64,000 nucleotides of DNA. It comes from Laguncularia racemosa (lineage: Eukaryota > Streptophyta > Magnoliopsida > Myrtales > Combretaceae). This document shows positions 54,601-64,000 of this stretch, one piece after another. A program made the position numbers and the translations under genes. Below the pieces are notes generated by a model. The model was not told the DNA's origin, made no database searches, and saw nothing but the letters and a program-made list of their open reading frames with translations. The stretch spans positions 7,378,001 to 7,442,000 of the forward strand of contig JBBMOL010000021.1 of the NCBI GenBank assembly GCA_037954665.1. Direction: 5' to 3'. How positions within the stretch are numbered: position 1 is the stretch's first letter; each line of letters begins with the position of its first letter.

Positions 54601-57141
54601 AGTCTAGTTGTTTCCATTGTATTACTAATCTATTCCTTGTTGTTTTTTTAGCCCAACTAAACATTGTAATTGACTATTGCAGCTTTATTCCATTCTTAAT
54701 GAATAAGAATTCTATTATAGGACTATTACATTTAGTAAAGTAACATGCAATAAATGTGCACAAACTATACCACAATACCACATGGCAAGTGGCATAGAAA
54801 TAGTAAAATAGTTGATGACTCTTTGAATAGAATTTGATATTTGGGAACTTTGGAAATGAATAATGAATTTAGAAAGTCAACTCTTTAGTTAAGTGATGAC
54901 CTCATAGATAATCTATTTTTTGGATGAATCATAGATGATCTATTTGGATCTACTTCATGAACATTCAAGCATTAATTGGTTTAAATTCTTGTATAGGATG
55001 ATTTCATGCCTACTTAAACTCCACATGAGTAAAGGATATCAAGAGGCTATCTCTCGGTAATTTTGAATGACTAAAGGAAACACCAAGCAGCTATGATTAA
55101 TAAATTAGTTGACACTAAATACTTCTGTTACACCACATTTCAATTGGTTTACTGCATTGCAGTCCGTGTGGAACTTTCAAAATACTCTCGGCTCAATACC
55201 TTTAACAGTGCATGGAACATTAATTATCAAAAATAGTGCAAGTAGCATTTCAAAAGTATTTATTGTGTTTCAGACATAAAAGACATGGCATGCAAAAATA
55301 AAGAGGGGTCATTGACTTCTTGACAAATGTTACAACCAACACAATCTCATAAATCAACTTGCCTTTGGGAGCACCCCATTGACAAAGTTTCCTATCCACG
55401 TTTCATATAGAAATAAAAACTGAATAAAATGGTAACACTACAAATTCATCATGATATATAGTGACATACAATAACTGAGTGGAACATCAATAGGGAAACT
55501 TTATCACATCCCAAGGGAAAGGTAGTCCATATTTTACTCCCCCATGAATTAAATGTCATTAGGACTCCTTAGGAGTGTTTCTTCACGCTTTGTATAGTGG
55601 CCTCTGGCTTTTCTTTGTACCTTGATTAATGAAAATCTAAATCTGACATTTCATCCAAAAAAATGTCATATGGTTGTAGAACACAGTAGTTGAGATAAGA
55701 ACATTAGAAACATACCCAGACCTGACACCAACTCTTAACTGGGTTTTTTCTTCTTCTTTTTTAGGGGGGGGGTTGGGTTTAATTGTAGGTGTTGTAGTAA
55801 TAAGGAACCTAGTCAGTTAAGATAACATAATAGAGCCACTTCTTTTGGTTGATTACAGGTGCTTCTTAAAATAAGGAGTTTTCATGCATAAGAAAACAAA
55901 ATTTTTGACAAAAATGAACCAAATAATAGTAATTCATAGAAGGTCATACAATGCACCAAATAATGGGGCACGTCATCAGATATAACATCATTCCAAGGTA
56001 AAATTGCTTCATTCATTCTTACTTACCAAAAAAAGAAAAACTGCTTCATTCTTCCCCCATTGAATCAAACAACATAAGAGCAAAACCGCAGAACAAAAGG
56101 TACAACAAGAATACAAAAAGAACCCTCACCTGCTTAGAATAACAAAAGTATTAATGTGTAAAAAGAAAACTTTGCCACAAACTTAAAACAGAGTGTACTC
56201 GAAGACCATATGACAGGGCCGATTATCAATAATCAACACCATAAAATCAAAGAACATATTGGAAACCTAGGTAAAACAAGAATATGAAGCAAACCTACAT
56301 AACTGCTTCAAAGAACAAACCTTCACAGCCCTTAAAAAGAACCATAGTGTTCATACGGGAAAGACAAAAAATATGATTCTTTACAATAAACTCCAACCAG
56401 ATACAATTAATTCATAGAAAAGCATTTGAAGTTACACATAATGCACCACATAACGAGGCAGATTCTCAGATAACCAACACCATTGGATCAAACAACGTAC
56501 CAGCAAAAACTTGGTGCCAAATATACAACAAGAACACAGAGAAAACCTGCACCACCGCTTCAAGAACCATAATGCTCATGCGGAGAAAAAGGAAAAAAAG
56601 AAAACTTCAACTAGATATTGATAGTTCGCAAAAGGGGATTGAAGAGTTACAAATAACGCACCATATAACATGGAAGAGTATCAGATAACCAACGCCATAG
56701 GATCAAAAAATGTACTAGCGAAAACCTGATAACGAAGATATAACAAGAATACCAAATAAAACTACACAACCGCTTCAGAGAACCATAGTGTTCTTGCATA
56801 AAATACAAACTTTACGGCAATTTTCAATCAAAATAGCGAGAATTTACAAAAGTGAAAGGACTTTACGCGCAATGCACAATACTAGTATACCGATAGTAAG
56901 ATTTTTCTTTATCCATTCAACGCTACATGTATGAAAAGATTTTTCTTTAGCCATTCAACACAACATGTATGAAAAAAACTACGGCTAGTTAGCGAAAAGT
57001 AAAGAATAAAGAAGAGCCAAACGCTGACCCATAAGTTCCTTCGCCGATTTGTTCCAATTTCTCGAAGCAGTCCACACTGCGAGAACCCCATGAAGGAGGT
57101 GATTCTTCTATGTTCAGCAGTCCTCCTGCCGCCACTGCCAT
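42635..57141 (-). CDS. CDKC: Cyclin-dependent kinase C (PITAIRE, CDK9-like)
   Basis: Plant CDKC pairs with cyclin T as a P-TEFb-like kinase that phosphorylates the RNA polymerase II C-terminal domain in the nucleus. Twelve exons: 57141-57029, 48811-48730, 48609-48519, 48435-48406, 48256-48147, 48061-47989, 47907-47787, 46637-46520, 45004-44865, 44751-44694, 43438-43368 and 43184-42635 (TGA). All phases agree: 1557 nt, 518 aa, against about 505-513 in Arabidopsis. Landmarks: glycine loop IGEGTYGQV (about 32-40), catalytic Lys55, PITAIRE 67-73, HRDIK 162-166, DFG 182-184, T-loop TNRVITLWYR (Thr198), PPELL. A KKKR-containing basic patch precedes a Gly/Pro/Gln-rich tail (about 337-518, ending NRNQQYGWQQ). 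Intron 1 is 8217 bp and contains a second exon 1. CDKC;1 versus CDKC;2 cannot be settled here. Confidence 0.95.
51058..51170 (-). CDS. CDKC: Second, alternative first exon of CDKC (exon 1b)
   Basis: 113 nt, the same length and phase as exon 1a (57141-57029), with its own ATG and a GT donor (TATGG|GTTGGA). It codes SVECFEKMEQIGEGTY where 1a has SVDCFEKLEQIGEGTY. 12 of 38 residues differ, none breaks the frame, and the glycine loop is intact. Spliced to exon 2 at 48811 it would also give a 518-aa kinase. Leader sequence just upstream (GACTAG-GAGGA... before the ATG) also resembles that of 1a, so the duplication included 5' flank. A CTATATAC string lies about 177 nt upstream (51354-51347). It is either an alternative promoter/first exon or the leftover of a tandem gene copy. 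Confidence 0.75.
52722..53111. repeat. MITE-like segment in CDKC intron 1
   Basis: Left end GGTAAATTGCAAATACATCC (52721-52740), with an imperfect inverted counterpart at 53091-53111. It resembles the segment at 957-1275. Contains an AG microsatellite (52903-52921). No coding frame. Confidence 0.35.
54383..54772. repeat. Two-copy tandem repeat, 195-bp period
   Basis: Copy 1 at 54383-54577 and copy 2 at 54578-54772 both begin AAGGTTTCCCCAAG(G/A)AAAAGGG and run through TTCCATTCTTAATGAATAA and ATTCTATTATAG to ACTATACCACAA. By eye they are about 85-90% identical. They lie in CDKC intron 1, in otherwise featureless DNA. Confidence 0.85.
56063..56830. repeat. Four-unit divergent tandem array in 5' part of CDKC intron 1
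   Basis: Units starting near 56063, 56218, 56457 and 56665 share, in order, CAGATAACCAACACCAT(T/A)GGATCAAA, a GTACCAGC-like word, ACAAGAA(T/C)AC, AACCGCTTCA and AGAACCATAGTGTTCATGC. Spacing is irregular (about 155-240 bases). On the coding strand the array begins roughly 200 bases after exon 1a. Confidence 0.7.
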
Positions 57142-58027
57142 TAAACCCTCTCGATTCTCTCTCCTAGTCTTCTCTGTATTTTTCTCTGTTGTTTTTTTTT
57201 TCAATTATTTTTTCTTTCGGTGATGATTAAAAAATCAACGGAATTGGAGTTCAAGTACAGCGAAAAAGAAATAAAAAATAAGAAAATAAATGGCTTTAAT
57301 ATTTTAGAGTTTTGTACTTAAAAAAAAATCTTTTTAAAAATAATAATAATAATAAAATAGGTGACAGAAAAAAGTTAATACGTGTATAAAATTGTGAAAA
57401 CACATGTGAATCAAGTGTTTTCATTGTATGATAAATTGCATGTGTTTCTCATAAATTATATATATAACTTGTACACAGACGATTAAAACGCATAAAAGTA
57501 CATACTTTACACAAAACTTACACACTATCTCGACTTCCCTCTTTTCCCCATTCAATTGAGCATCCATTTTACTTTATTTTTCTTGAAGATTTGCACTGAC
57601 TTCAAGCTCCCATTGCGTAATTACCTTAAGGTAAGTAATTTTTTTTTAGGAAAATTTACTTTTTACATGTCCACTAGAAGTAGGTTTTTAATGTGTCAAT
57701 GTTTGAAATGCATGGAGTTTAATCAATAGTTTAGACAATTGTACATGTAAAAATATTTGATTTTTTGTAATACATAAGTAGTAGATGTAAATAGTGTTGA
57801 ATGTGGGTGTATTAATTGAGTAGAAGTTAATTTAGGAGTAGTAGTAAGTAATATATATGAGGTATTTGTGAAAATGCTTGAAAGGGGAATTAGTTGTGTA
57901 AATGCTATTTTTGTACGAAATTGGATCATAGAATTGATAGATAAAACAAGTGTGCATGCATTTTATGGTTGAAAGCATAGAGTTTTTTGTCAAGACTAAT
58001 TGAAAATGTGTTATTTGATTAAGTTGA
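57142..58027. other. 5' flank of CDKC exon 1a
   Basis: The first 60 or so bases beyond the ATG (57142-57200) are purine-rich on the minus strand and probably leader. The rest should contain the promoter. It is AT-rich, with no unambiguous TATA box that I would defend. The Mutator-like relic starts at its far end in the opposite direction. Confidence 0.5.
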
Positions 58028-59760
58028 CAATGGTTGCATTTGTCAAATTTATAATACATGCGCATGGAAACATTGTAAATGATAATGGAGGTCCGGCATA
58101 TGATAAGCTACCGATTAAGAAGTTGAAAGTGATGATGAATTTAAACTATTGTGAATTTGTACATAGGATATGTGATGGAATTGGAGTTGACCCCAATATA
58201 ATGCATGTTGAAATATTTTATAGGTACCCACACTACTTTCAAGTCGATGCGTCATACAACTTGATATCTATCAAAGATGATGACAATGTTGAGAATCTTA
58301 TAGAAATGGCTACAAATTTTGAGAAGGATCATGTATAAGAGTAGTATATCTAAGTTAATGAAGCACTTGATCCTTCATATGAACAATACACATCAACATC
58401 AAATACTTAGATTAATCAGGTAGATGATGGACCATGCATGATAACTAATTCAACATTGTGTGATGCAGTTGACTTGCTGTTGATTTCCGAACTGTCATGT
58501 GATGAAGAAGATTTAAGTGAAGAATAATCTAATGAGGAAGTTCAGGGGGTAGTTGAAAATGATACAGATGTGGAAGGCTATTGCCTTAGTGAAGATGGTT
58601 AAGGGTCCTCAAAAGAGGAAGCGGACCCTTATCATAATGTGGTAAATGATATGTTTGTAATATATCCTCAAGTGGTTAAGCATTAATGTAGGCACCACAA
58701 CACCCACAAGAGAGTAAAAAAAAAAATGCATTAAGGTTAGAAACATGATTCCACTTTTCAATACAAGGAGAGGTGATGATGGTTACATCACTTTTAAGGA
58801 AAAAATAAATGAGATGGACATTAACTTGGAGGGTGGTGTTGAGCTAAGGAAAGGCATGAGATCTAGAAGTAAAGAAGAGTTAATGCAAGCCATTAAAATG
58901 TTCCACATTAGGTATCACTAAAATTTCATTATTAAAGGATCGAATAGGTCCCTGTGGTCAATATTTTGTGCAAAAAGGTATAATAGTTGCAAATGGAAGC
59001 TGAGGACTTACAAGAAAAAGTTGAAATGTGTTTTTGTTGTGACTATATTCCAGGGACCCCACACTTGTATCAATGTAGGCATGCATCAAGATCATTTAAA
59101 GTTAGATTGTAATATGATAGCTAGAATCTTTCTAGATTATGTTAAGAAAAATCCTGATATAAAGGTTGTCAACCTTAGTGTAGAATTGAAAATAGTTTTG
59201 GATATACAATTTCCTAGAGAAGTGTGTAGGTTGGTAAAAGGAAAGTGATTGTAATGGTGTATAGCGACTGGGATAAGTCATATAATGAACCATCGAAACT
59301 CTTAAATGCAATTAGAATAAGTAATCCTGGGATAGAGGTCGATTGGGGATGGCATTATTTGACAATTCCCATGGAGTCGATCTTGAAATGGGTTTTCTAG
59401 ACATTTAGCCCTTGTGTAGAGGCTTTCAAGCATTGTTGACCTATTGTGAGTATTGATGGTACATTTTTTTATGAGAAATACACTCACAAGCTTTTCATTG
59501 CTTGCATCATGGATGGAAATAATTACATAGTGCCCATGGCTTTTGCCTTAGTTGATGAAGAGTCCACTGAAACATGGGGATGGTTTTTAGGAAAACTTAA
59601 GAAACATGTGGTTGGTGAGCATAGAGAAACCATTTGCCTAATATCCAATAGACACAATGGTATCTGGTCTGTAGTTGAATGAGAGGCTAATAGGTAGCAT
59701 CCTCCATTTGCCATGTGGCATTTTTGCATATGTCACATTGCAAGCAATTTCAATTTAGCC
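58028..59760 (+). pseudogene. Mutator-like (MULE) transposase relic
   Basis: Several frames with stops and shifts read in the order of a plant MULE transposase. 58030-58338 is an N-terminal PB1-like region (VAFVKFIIHAHGNIV ... VEIFYRYPHYFQVD). 58817 onward is the MuDR region (DINLEGG-VELRKGMRSRSKEELMQAIKMF, then CKWKLRTYKKKL, GPHTCINVGMHQDHLKL). 59440-59680 is the MULE core (IVSIDGTFFYEKYTHKLFIA, MDGNNYIVPMAFALVDEEST, ETWGWFLGKLKKHV, RHNGIWSVVE). CICHIASNFN then lies near 59730-59760. The core lacks the usual SWIM zinc finger afterwards, because PMD sequence begins instead. Confidence 0.75.
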
Positions 59761-59789
59761 CATAAGAACTTACAATAGGTTAGGTGTCT

Positions 59790-61263
59790 AGGACTAAGTT
59801 ACCTTCCATTTATTCAATTAGATTGACATCTACTAATTGCATTAATGTAGAGGTGGAGGCTTAAGACATACACCTGCCACATGGCCCATATAAAGGTGAT
59901 GATTATCTCATAAGATGTAGAGGTCTAGCTTAGGCTACCGAGTAATGGAAAGGTAGTTACAGGCAACACGAACTTCGATTAAGCATGCTAATGTGAGTGG
60001 TTGTTGGGTAAAAGGCTCAATGCTAGGCAAATCAGGGGTAGGTGCATTAACCCATCATGGCTTTAGAGTAAATGCTACATGTTAAGGCTACAAACAAGAC
60101 AATCAAACTATATATACTTGCATAGATTATGCAGTTACTTAGAGGGATAGTGTTTGTGGATAAATCAGGGAACCTTGTGCACTACATGTTTCTACCATTC
60201 CTAGAGGACTTTATACTTGTGAATCAATATAGTTGGGGCTTCACATGTTTAGCCCAATTATACTACCAGCTATGTGTGGCATTTCTTAGTACTATGCATG
60301 AGATAAGGGAGCAGCAATCATCCTCTAAGTTTGGGCTTGAGATAGGTTACTCTATTGACTAGATATGGTGTTGTCATTGAAATGAACAAGCCATTAGTAG
60401 CTCGGTGGTGGATAGTGTGAGACACAACCTACCATCCCACATATGTTATGCAAGCATAGAGGAATACTTTTGATCGGCAATCTACAAACCAAGTTTATCA
60501 TATCTCTTGTTTGCTTTTCAATCTTATTTTATATCATGTAACCCTTTGCTAACAAGTATACTTTCAATGTTAGGTTGTATGGCAGCCATATCCTAACAAT
60601 CTGATTGATGCCCTTCCCCCATTCTGTATCACAAGGAGACATATCTAGACATCTCAAGTGTTGTTAATTTGCTTCCACATTGTGGAGTGGTTCTTCCTTG
60701 AGCTCATTTGCCGTTAGTTTGGGGGCTACTAATGGGTCCCTCCCGATATCAGTACAATTCCCTACCTACATCAGATTGACCTACAGAGGCGGACTGACAT
60801 CAATTGGCCAAAGTTACATATGATGCTTTTGAGACTCTCATCATGCAAACTTAATGTAGTTAAAGTTAGGTGGTGGGGTTCATTCACATTACTTTCCCTA
60901 GTACTTATGTGTTAGCTAATAGTACATAGGATGTGTCATTGGACATTTAGTAAGTGCATGATTTCACCTATTCATTAAATTCACTACTTGAGTCCCTTCC
61001 ACTAATGCATATTCTCTTATTTATATATTTAGGCCGATACCCTCCGATAGATTCGCTTGGCTTCTAATCTATTTGCAGTGGTTACCCTTGCAAATGGAGG
61101 TGTACAATTTGTCAACAAGCACAACAAGGTCACACTATTCCCTCTCATTCATCAAGAGCCACTACAACATGAGGAGGAAGATCCAAAGCCACTAGTAGAT
61201 CCTATGCTTACATTAGCACCCCATGCTAAAGGTAGAGGCAATAGAGTTAGAGGGAGGCAATGA
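59790..61263 (+). pseudogene. Plant mobile domain (PMD) relic joined to MULE
   Basis: Broken frames match the PMD from its start. LLIALM, stop, RWRLKTYTCHMAH corresponds to ALVERWRPETHTFHLP. Then come LRLPSNGKVVTGNTNF, GIVFVDKSGNLVHYMFLPFL, EDFILVNQYSWGFTCLAQLY and YQLCVAFL, later PFCITRR and LLICFHIVEWFF. A low-complexity tail with many Pro and His follows at 61060-61263. Many in-frame stops mean no product. PMD proteins include MAIN/MAIL1; transposon-borne PMDs are known in plants. Confidence 0.65.
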
Positions 61264-62688
61264 AAGGATAAACAAAGCCCACATCAATATGCGTTACCAC
61301 ATCTTTCCTTAGAGCATGGATAGACTAAGGATGCTATGGGTAGCTTAACTCTAAGGGATAACTCATTTATCTCCCCTAGCATCACTCCTTCAATGGACCA
61401 TTCCTGACACCACCTGCTCCTATAAAGAGACACACCAACCTACCTAAAATTGGCGAGAGCTCACAATCTTCGATGCAACCAAGTCCAGTGCCACAACAAG
61501 ATTCGGAATAGCCCCTAGAGCTTCCTCTCACGCAAAGAGTCACATGCTCCTCCTTCTATTGATGCTCGTAGAGTCATAAAGCGTAGATCTATGTTATCTT
61601 GAGTGACTAGAGACTTCATTAGAAGTATAAGCGAGCGGAAATAGATTTGTCTTAGATTTTTTATGTAACTTTTCAAATATAGTTGTGTCTCTAATCAGTT
61701 TAAGTATAAAATTCAAATGTTAAAATCATTTTTTCATATTTTGCCTCTTTTCTTGTGCATTCTTCTCTTTTTACATTTTTCTATCTTCACATTACAAGTT
61801 CTAACTACCCATTACCTATGAAGTATGAAATTTGAATTTAAAGTTTATAATTCATTGACTGTAATTGGTTTTGGAAATGTCTCAAATCAATTTTTTTTTT
61901 TGTTTTTTAAGTTTCTACTATGTTTGCTTGTTAGACTTGGCAATCTCTAAAATTTCTCTTCGGTTGGTTTCAACTTTGTTTACTTGTTGGAGTTGTCAAT
62001 GTCTATAAATCATTGGGATCTAGTATTTTGGGTAGCATTTTACTGTTTATGTAGTTGAATCTACAAATTTTACAAAGAAAGTGCTTCTTTGTAAATTTAT
62101 CACATAGTGAAAACATATGCTTCACATGCATTTTCACAACTTTACTCGCATACTAACTTTTTCCCAGGACCTATTTTACTACTATTTTTCAAAAAAGACA
62201 TTTTTTAGGTACAAAATTCGTTGTTTCTTTATTTTAGAACATTCTTTTATAATCTTTGAAGGAAAGAAAAAGCGGGATTAAAGGCATGCATGCTTATAAT
62301 AATGTGAAAAGAAATCATACTAATAGAGTGAGTGGAGGTCAAGATATTACACACAGGGATATTTAATATATTATTTCGAGGTTATAATGTCACATCATTT
62401 ACATATTAGCAAAAATATACCCATGATATGGGTGTAAAAATTAAAAATTTAGGCCATAACACGATTGATGAATTAATATCTATATATGCCAAATGATTTA
62501 AGAAAGAAAAAAAAATAATATATGAGGAGGTAAAAAGAGATATAAAGGTATATAAAAATAATTTACTCACCATAGCATAATGAGAAAAAAAAAAAAAAAC
62601 TTTAAGAAGGATGGGTGTTGAATGGTCATAATTTGGAGGGCATGAATTTAATGACAATCAATAATTTGTGATTCGAGTTTAGGATAAT

Positions 62689-62722
<34 letters not shown>

Positions 62723-64000
62723 GGGATAGGTACTTCAGATTAGCGGGGGGGGGGGGGGGGGGGGAGAAGGTACTGATAGGGGAAGAGAGGGAGAAGTTAC
62801 CATCACTAGTGAGAGATAAAGGAGATTGGGAAATGCGGAAGTGAGGTGTTAAAAAATTATATTAAAACTTTATAATTAAATTGTGAAGATGAATAGTGCT
62901 TGTTCTCTAAATATAATGGTAATAATAATATTATAGATAATATAGCATATATAATTATACGAAAACCTATAACATCTTCTTAAATGAAATCAATTTGTGA
63001 TTTCCAAAACCAAGATAAATTTATTTGCTATATCCAAAAATAAAGTGCACAATACCCTGTAGCTAGAGATTTAGCAACATGAAAAGATCTAATGGTAGAA
63101 ATATTGAAGAAAATATTTTGAAAAAGAAGATTTGATGATATGAAATTAATTCATGAATTATACAATGATTTAGATTGGAGACTTCAGATGACTTATTCTA
63201 ATATCATCTCCACTTAAATACATAATTTGTGAATGATTTATATATTTTAAGTAAATACATTTCCTTTTGAATTCCTACACTCTTTAAATTTAAACTTTTG
63301 GTCTCACTTTTTTATTTATTTACATTTTATCACTAATAGTTTTTCATCATCTTATTTTGCACACAATTCTCCGATTAAAAAAATATATGGAAATATTCCA
63401 TCATCCTATAACTATGGTTATTTCTTATCATATTACCGATGCAACATTATATAACACATCTTGCAACATTTATTATATGCATATGTATTAGATGGAAATA
63501 AATACTTTTAACATTTTCATATTTCCTTGTATTTGTCATTCTACATTGTTTTTTAAGGCAACTTTTGAGCATCATTTCATATGAAAGTATAAATAATTCG
63601 AATTACTCACAAACTACTTGAGTTCAACTTAATGCTTGCTCAAATTCAACTCAAGAACAATAAAGTCAAGCTCAAACTCAAGGTGCTCGAGTTGCTAATC
63701 AAACTCGAATTTCATAATGTTTAACTCAACTAGCTTGTGAGCTTAATCAAACTCAAGTCTAGTGTATATAAATATTTGTCGAGTTTAAGTTGAGCTCTAG
63801 CTTATTAAGTATCATTTCGAGTTGACCTCAAACTTAAAATTTTTAAATCGATTGAACTTGACTCGAGTTTGAGTTCTAAAATTTTGAGTCAAACTCAAAC
63901 TTCAACCTTAATACTATGTTGTATCAACTCAATACGCTTAGGCCTTAGTTTATGGACCTTATGAGAGGCTAGATACAATAAATATGTCGTAAAATAACTT
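61264..64000. other. Intergenic AT-rich end of window
   Basis: Nothing coding recognised. Contains the poly(G) pair listed separately. A stretch at 63600-63950 is rich in CTCGAGTT, AACTCAAG and CAAACTCA words, similar in style to 22703-23095 and typical of a short hAT-derived element; its right end may run past the window. Confidence 0.45.
62691..62764. repeat. Two long poly(G) runs
   Basis: 31 consecutive G at 62691-62721, then about 23 bases, then 20 consecutive G at 62745-62764. These are extreme for plant DNA. They could form G-quadruplexes or could be inflated by sequencing or assembly; copy length should not be trusted. Confidence 0.9.

Overview
This window looks like nuclear DNA of a flowering plant, probably a eudicot. 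It is AT-rich, its genes are split by introns with GT..AG ends, and the proteins belong to plant-specific families (NPH3/RPT2, CDKC, BTL-type adenylate carrier). Most of the remaining DNA is old transposon debris. I cannot name the species. All exon structures were assembled by eye from splice signals, reading phase and remembered family sequence; none was checked by a search.

Three protein-coding genes can be supported. (1) An NPH3/RPT2-type BTB protein on the minus strand at 3324->41, whose C-terminal end lies outside the window. (2) A BTL3-like mitochondrial/plastid carrier on the plus strand at 21743->27125: four exons, 431 aa, apparently complete. (3) A CDKC (PITAIRE, CDK9-like) kinase on the minus strand at 57141->42635: twelve exons, 518 aa. 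The CDKC gene has an 8.2 kb first intron that holds a second, independently intact version of exon 1 (51170->51058).

Between the genes: 3.6-5.7 kb and 29.0-33.8 kb hold two related LTR-like repeats, the second interrupted by two hAT-type insertions, one keeping a hAT transposase C-terminus. A 14.8-19.6 kb segment is a divergent tandem duplication of unknown content. 34.0-37.1 kb holds a decayed Ty3/gypsy-type element with LTR, primer-binding site, gag and protease relics but no visible polymerase. 39.1-40.2 kb and 58.0-61.3 kb hold two separate Mutator-like relics, each followed by a plant mobile domain (PMD) relic. Two long G runs lie at 62.7 kb.

The three genes do unrelated jobs (phototropin-type BTB adaptor signalling, adenylate transport, transcription-elongation kinase) and show no shared regulation. 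The observations most worth following are the duplicated CDKC first exon, the recurrent MULE-PMD pairing, and the exchange of palindromic repeat cassettes between the two related LTR-like repeats.
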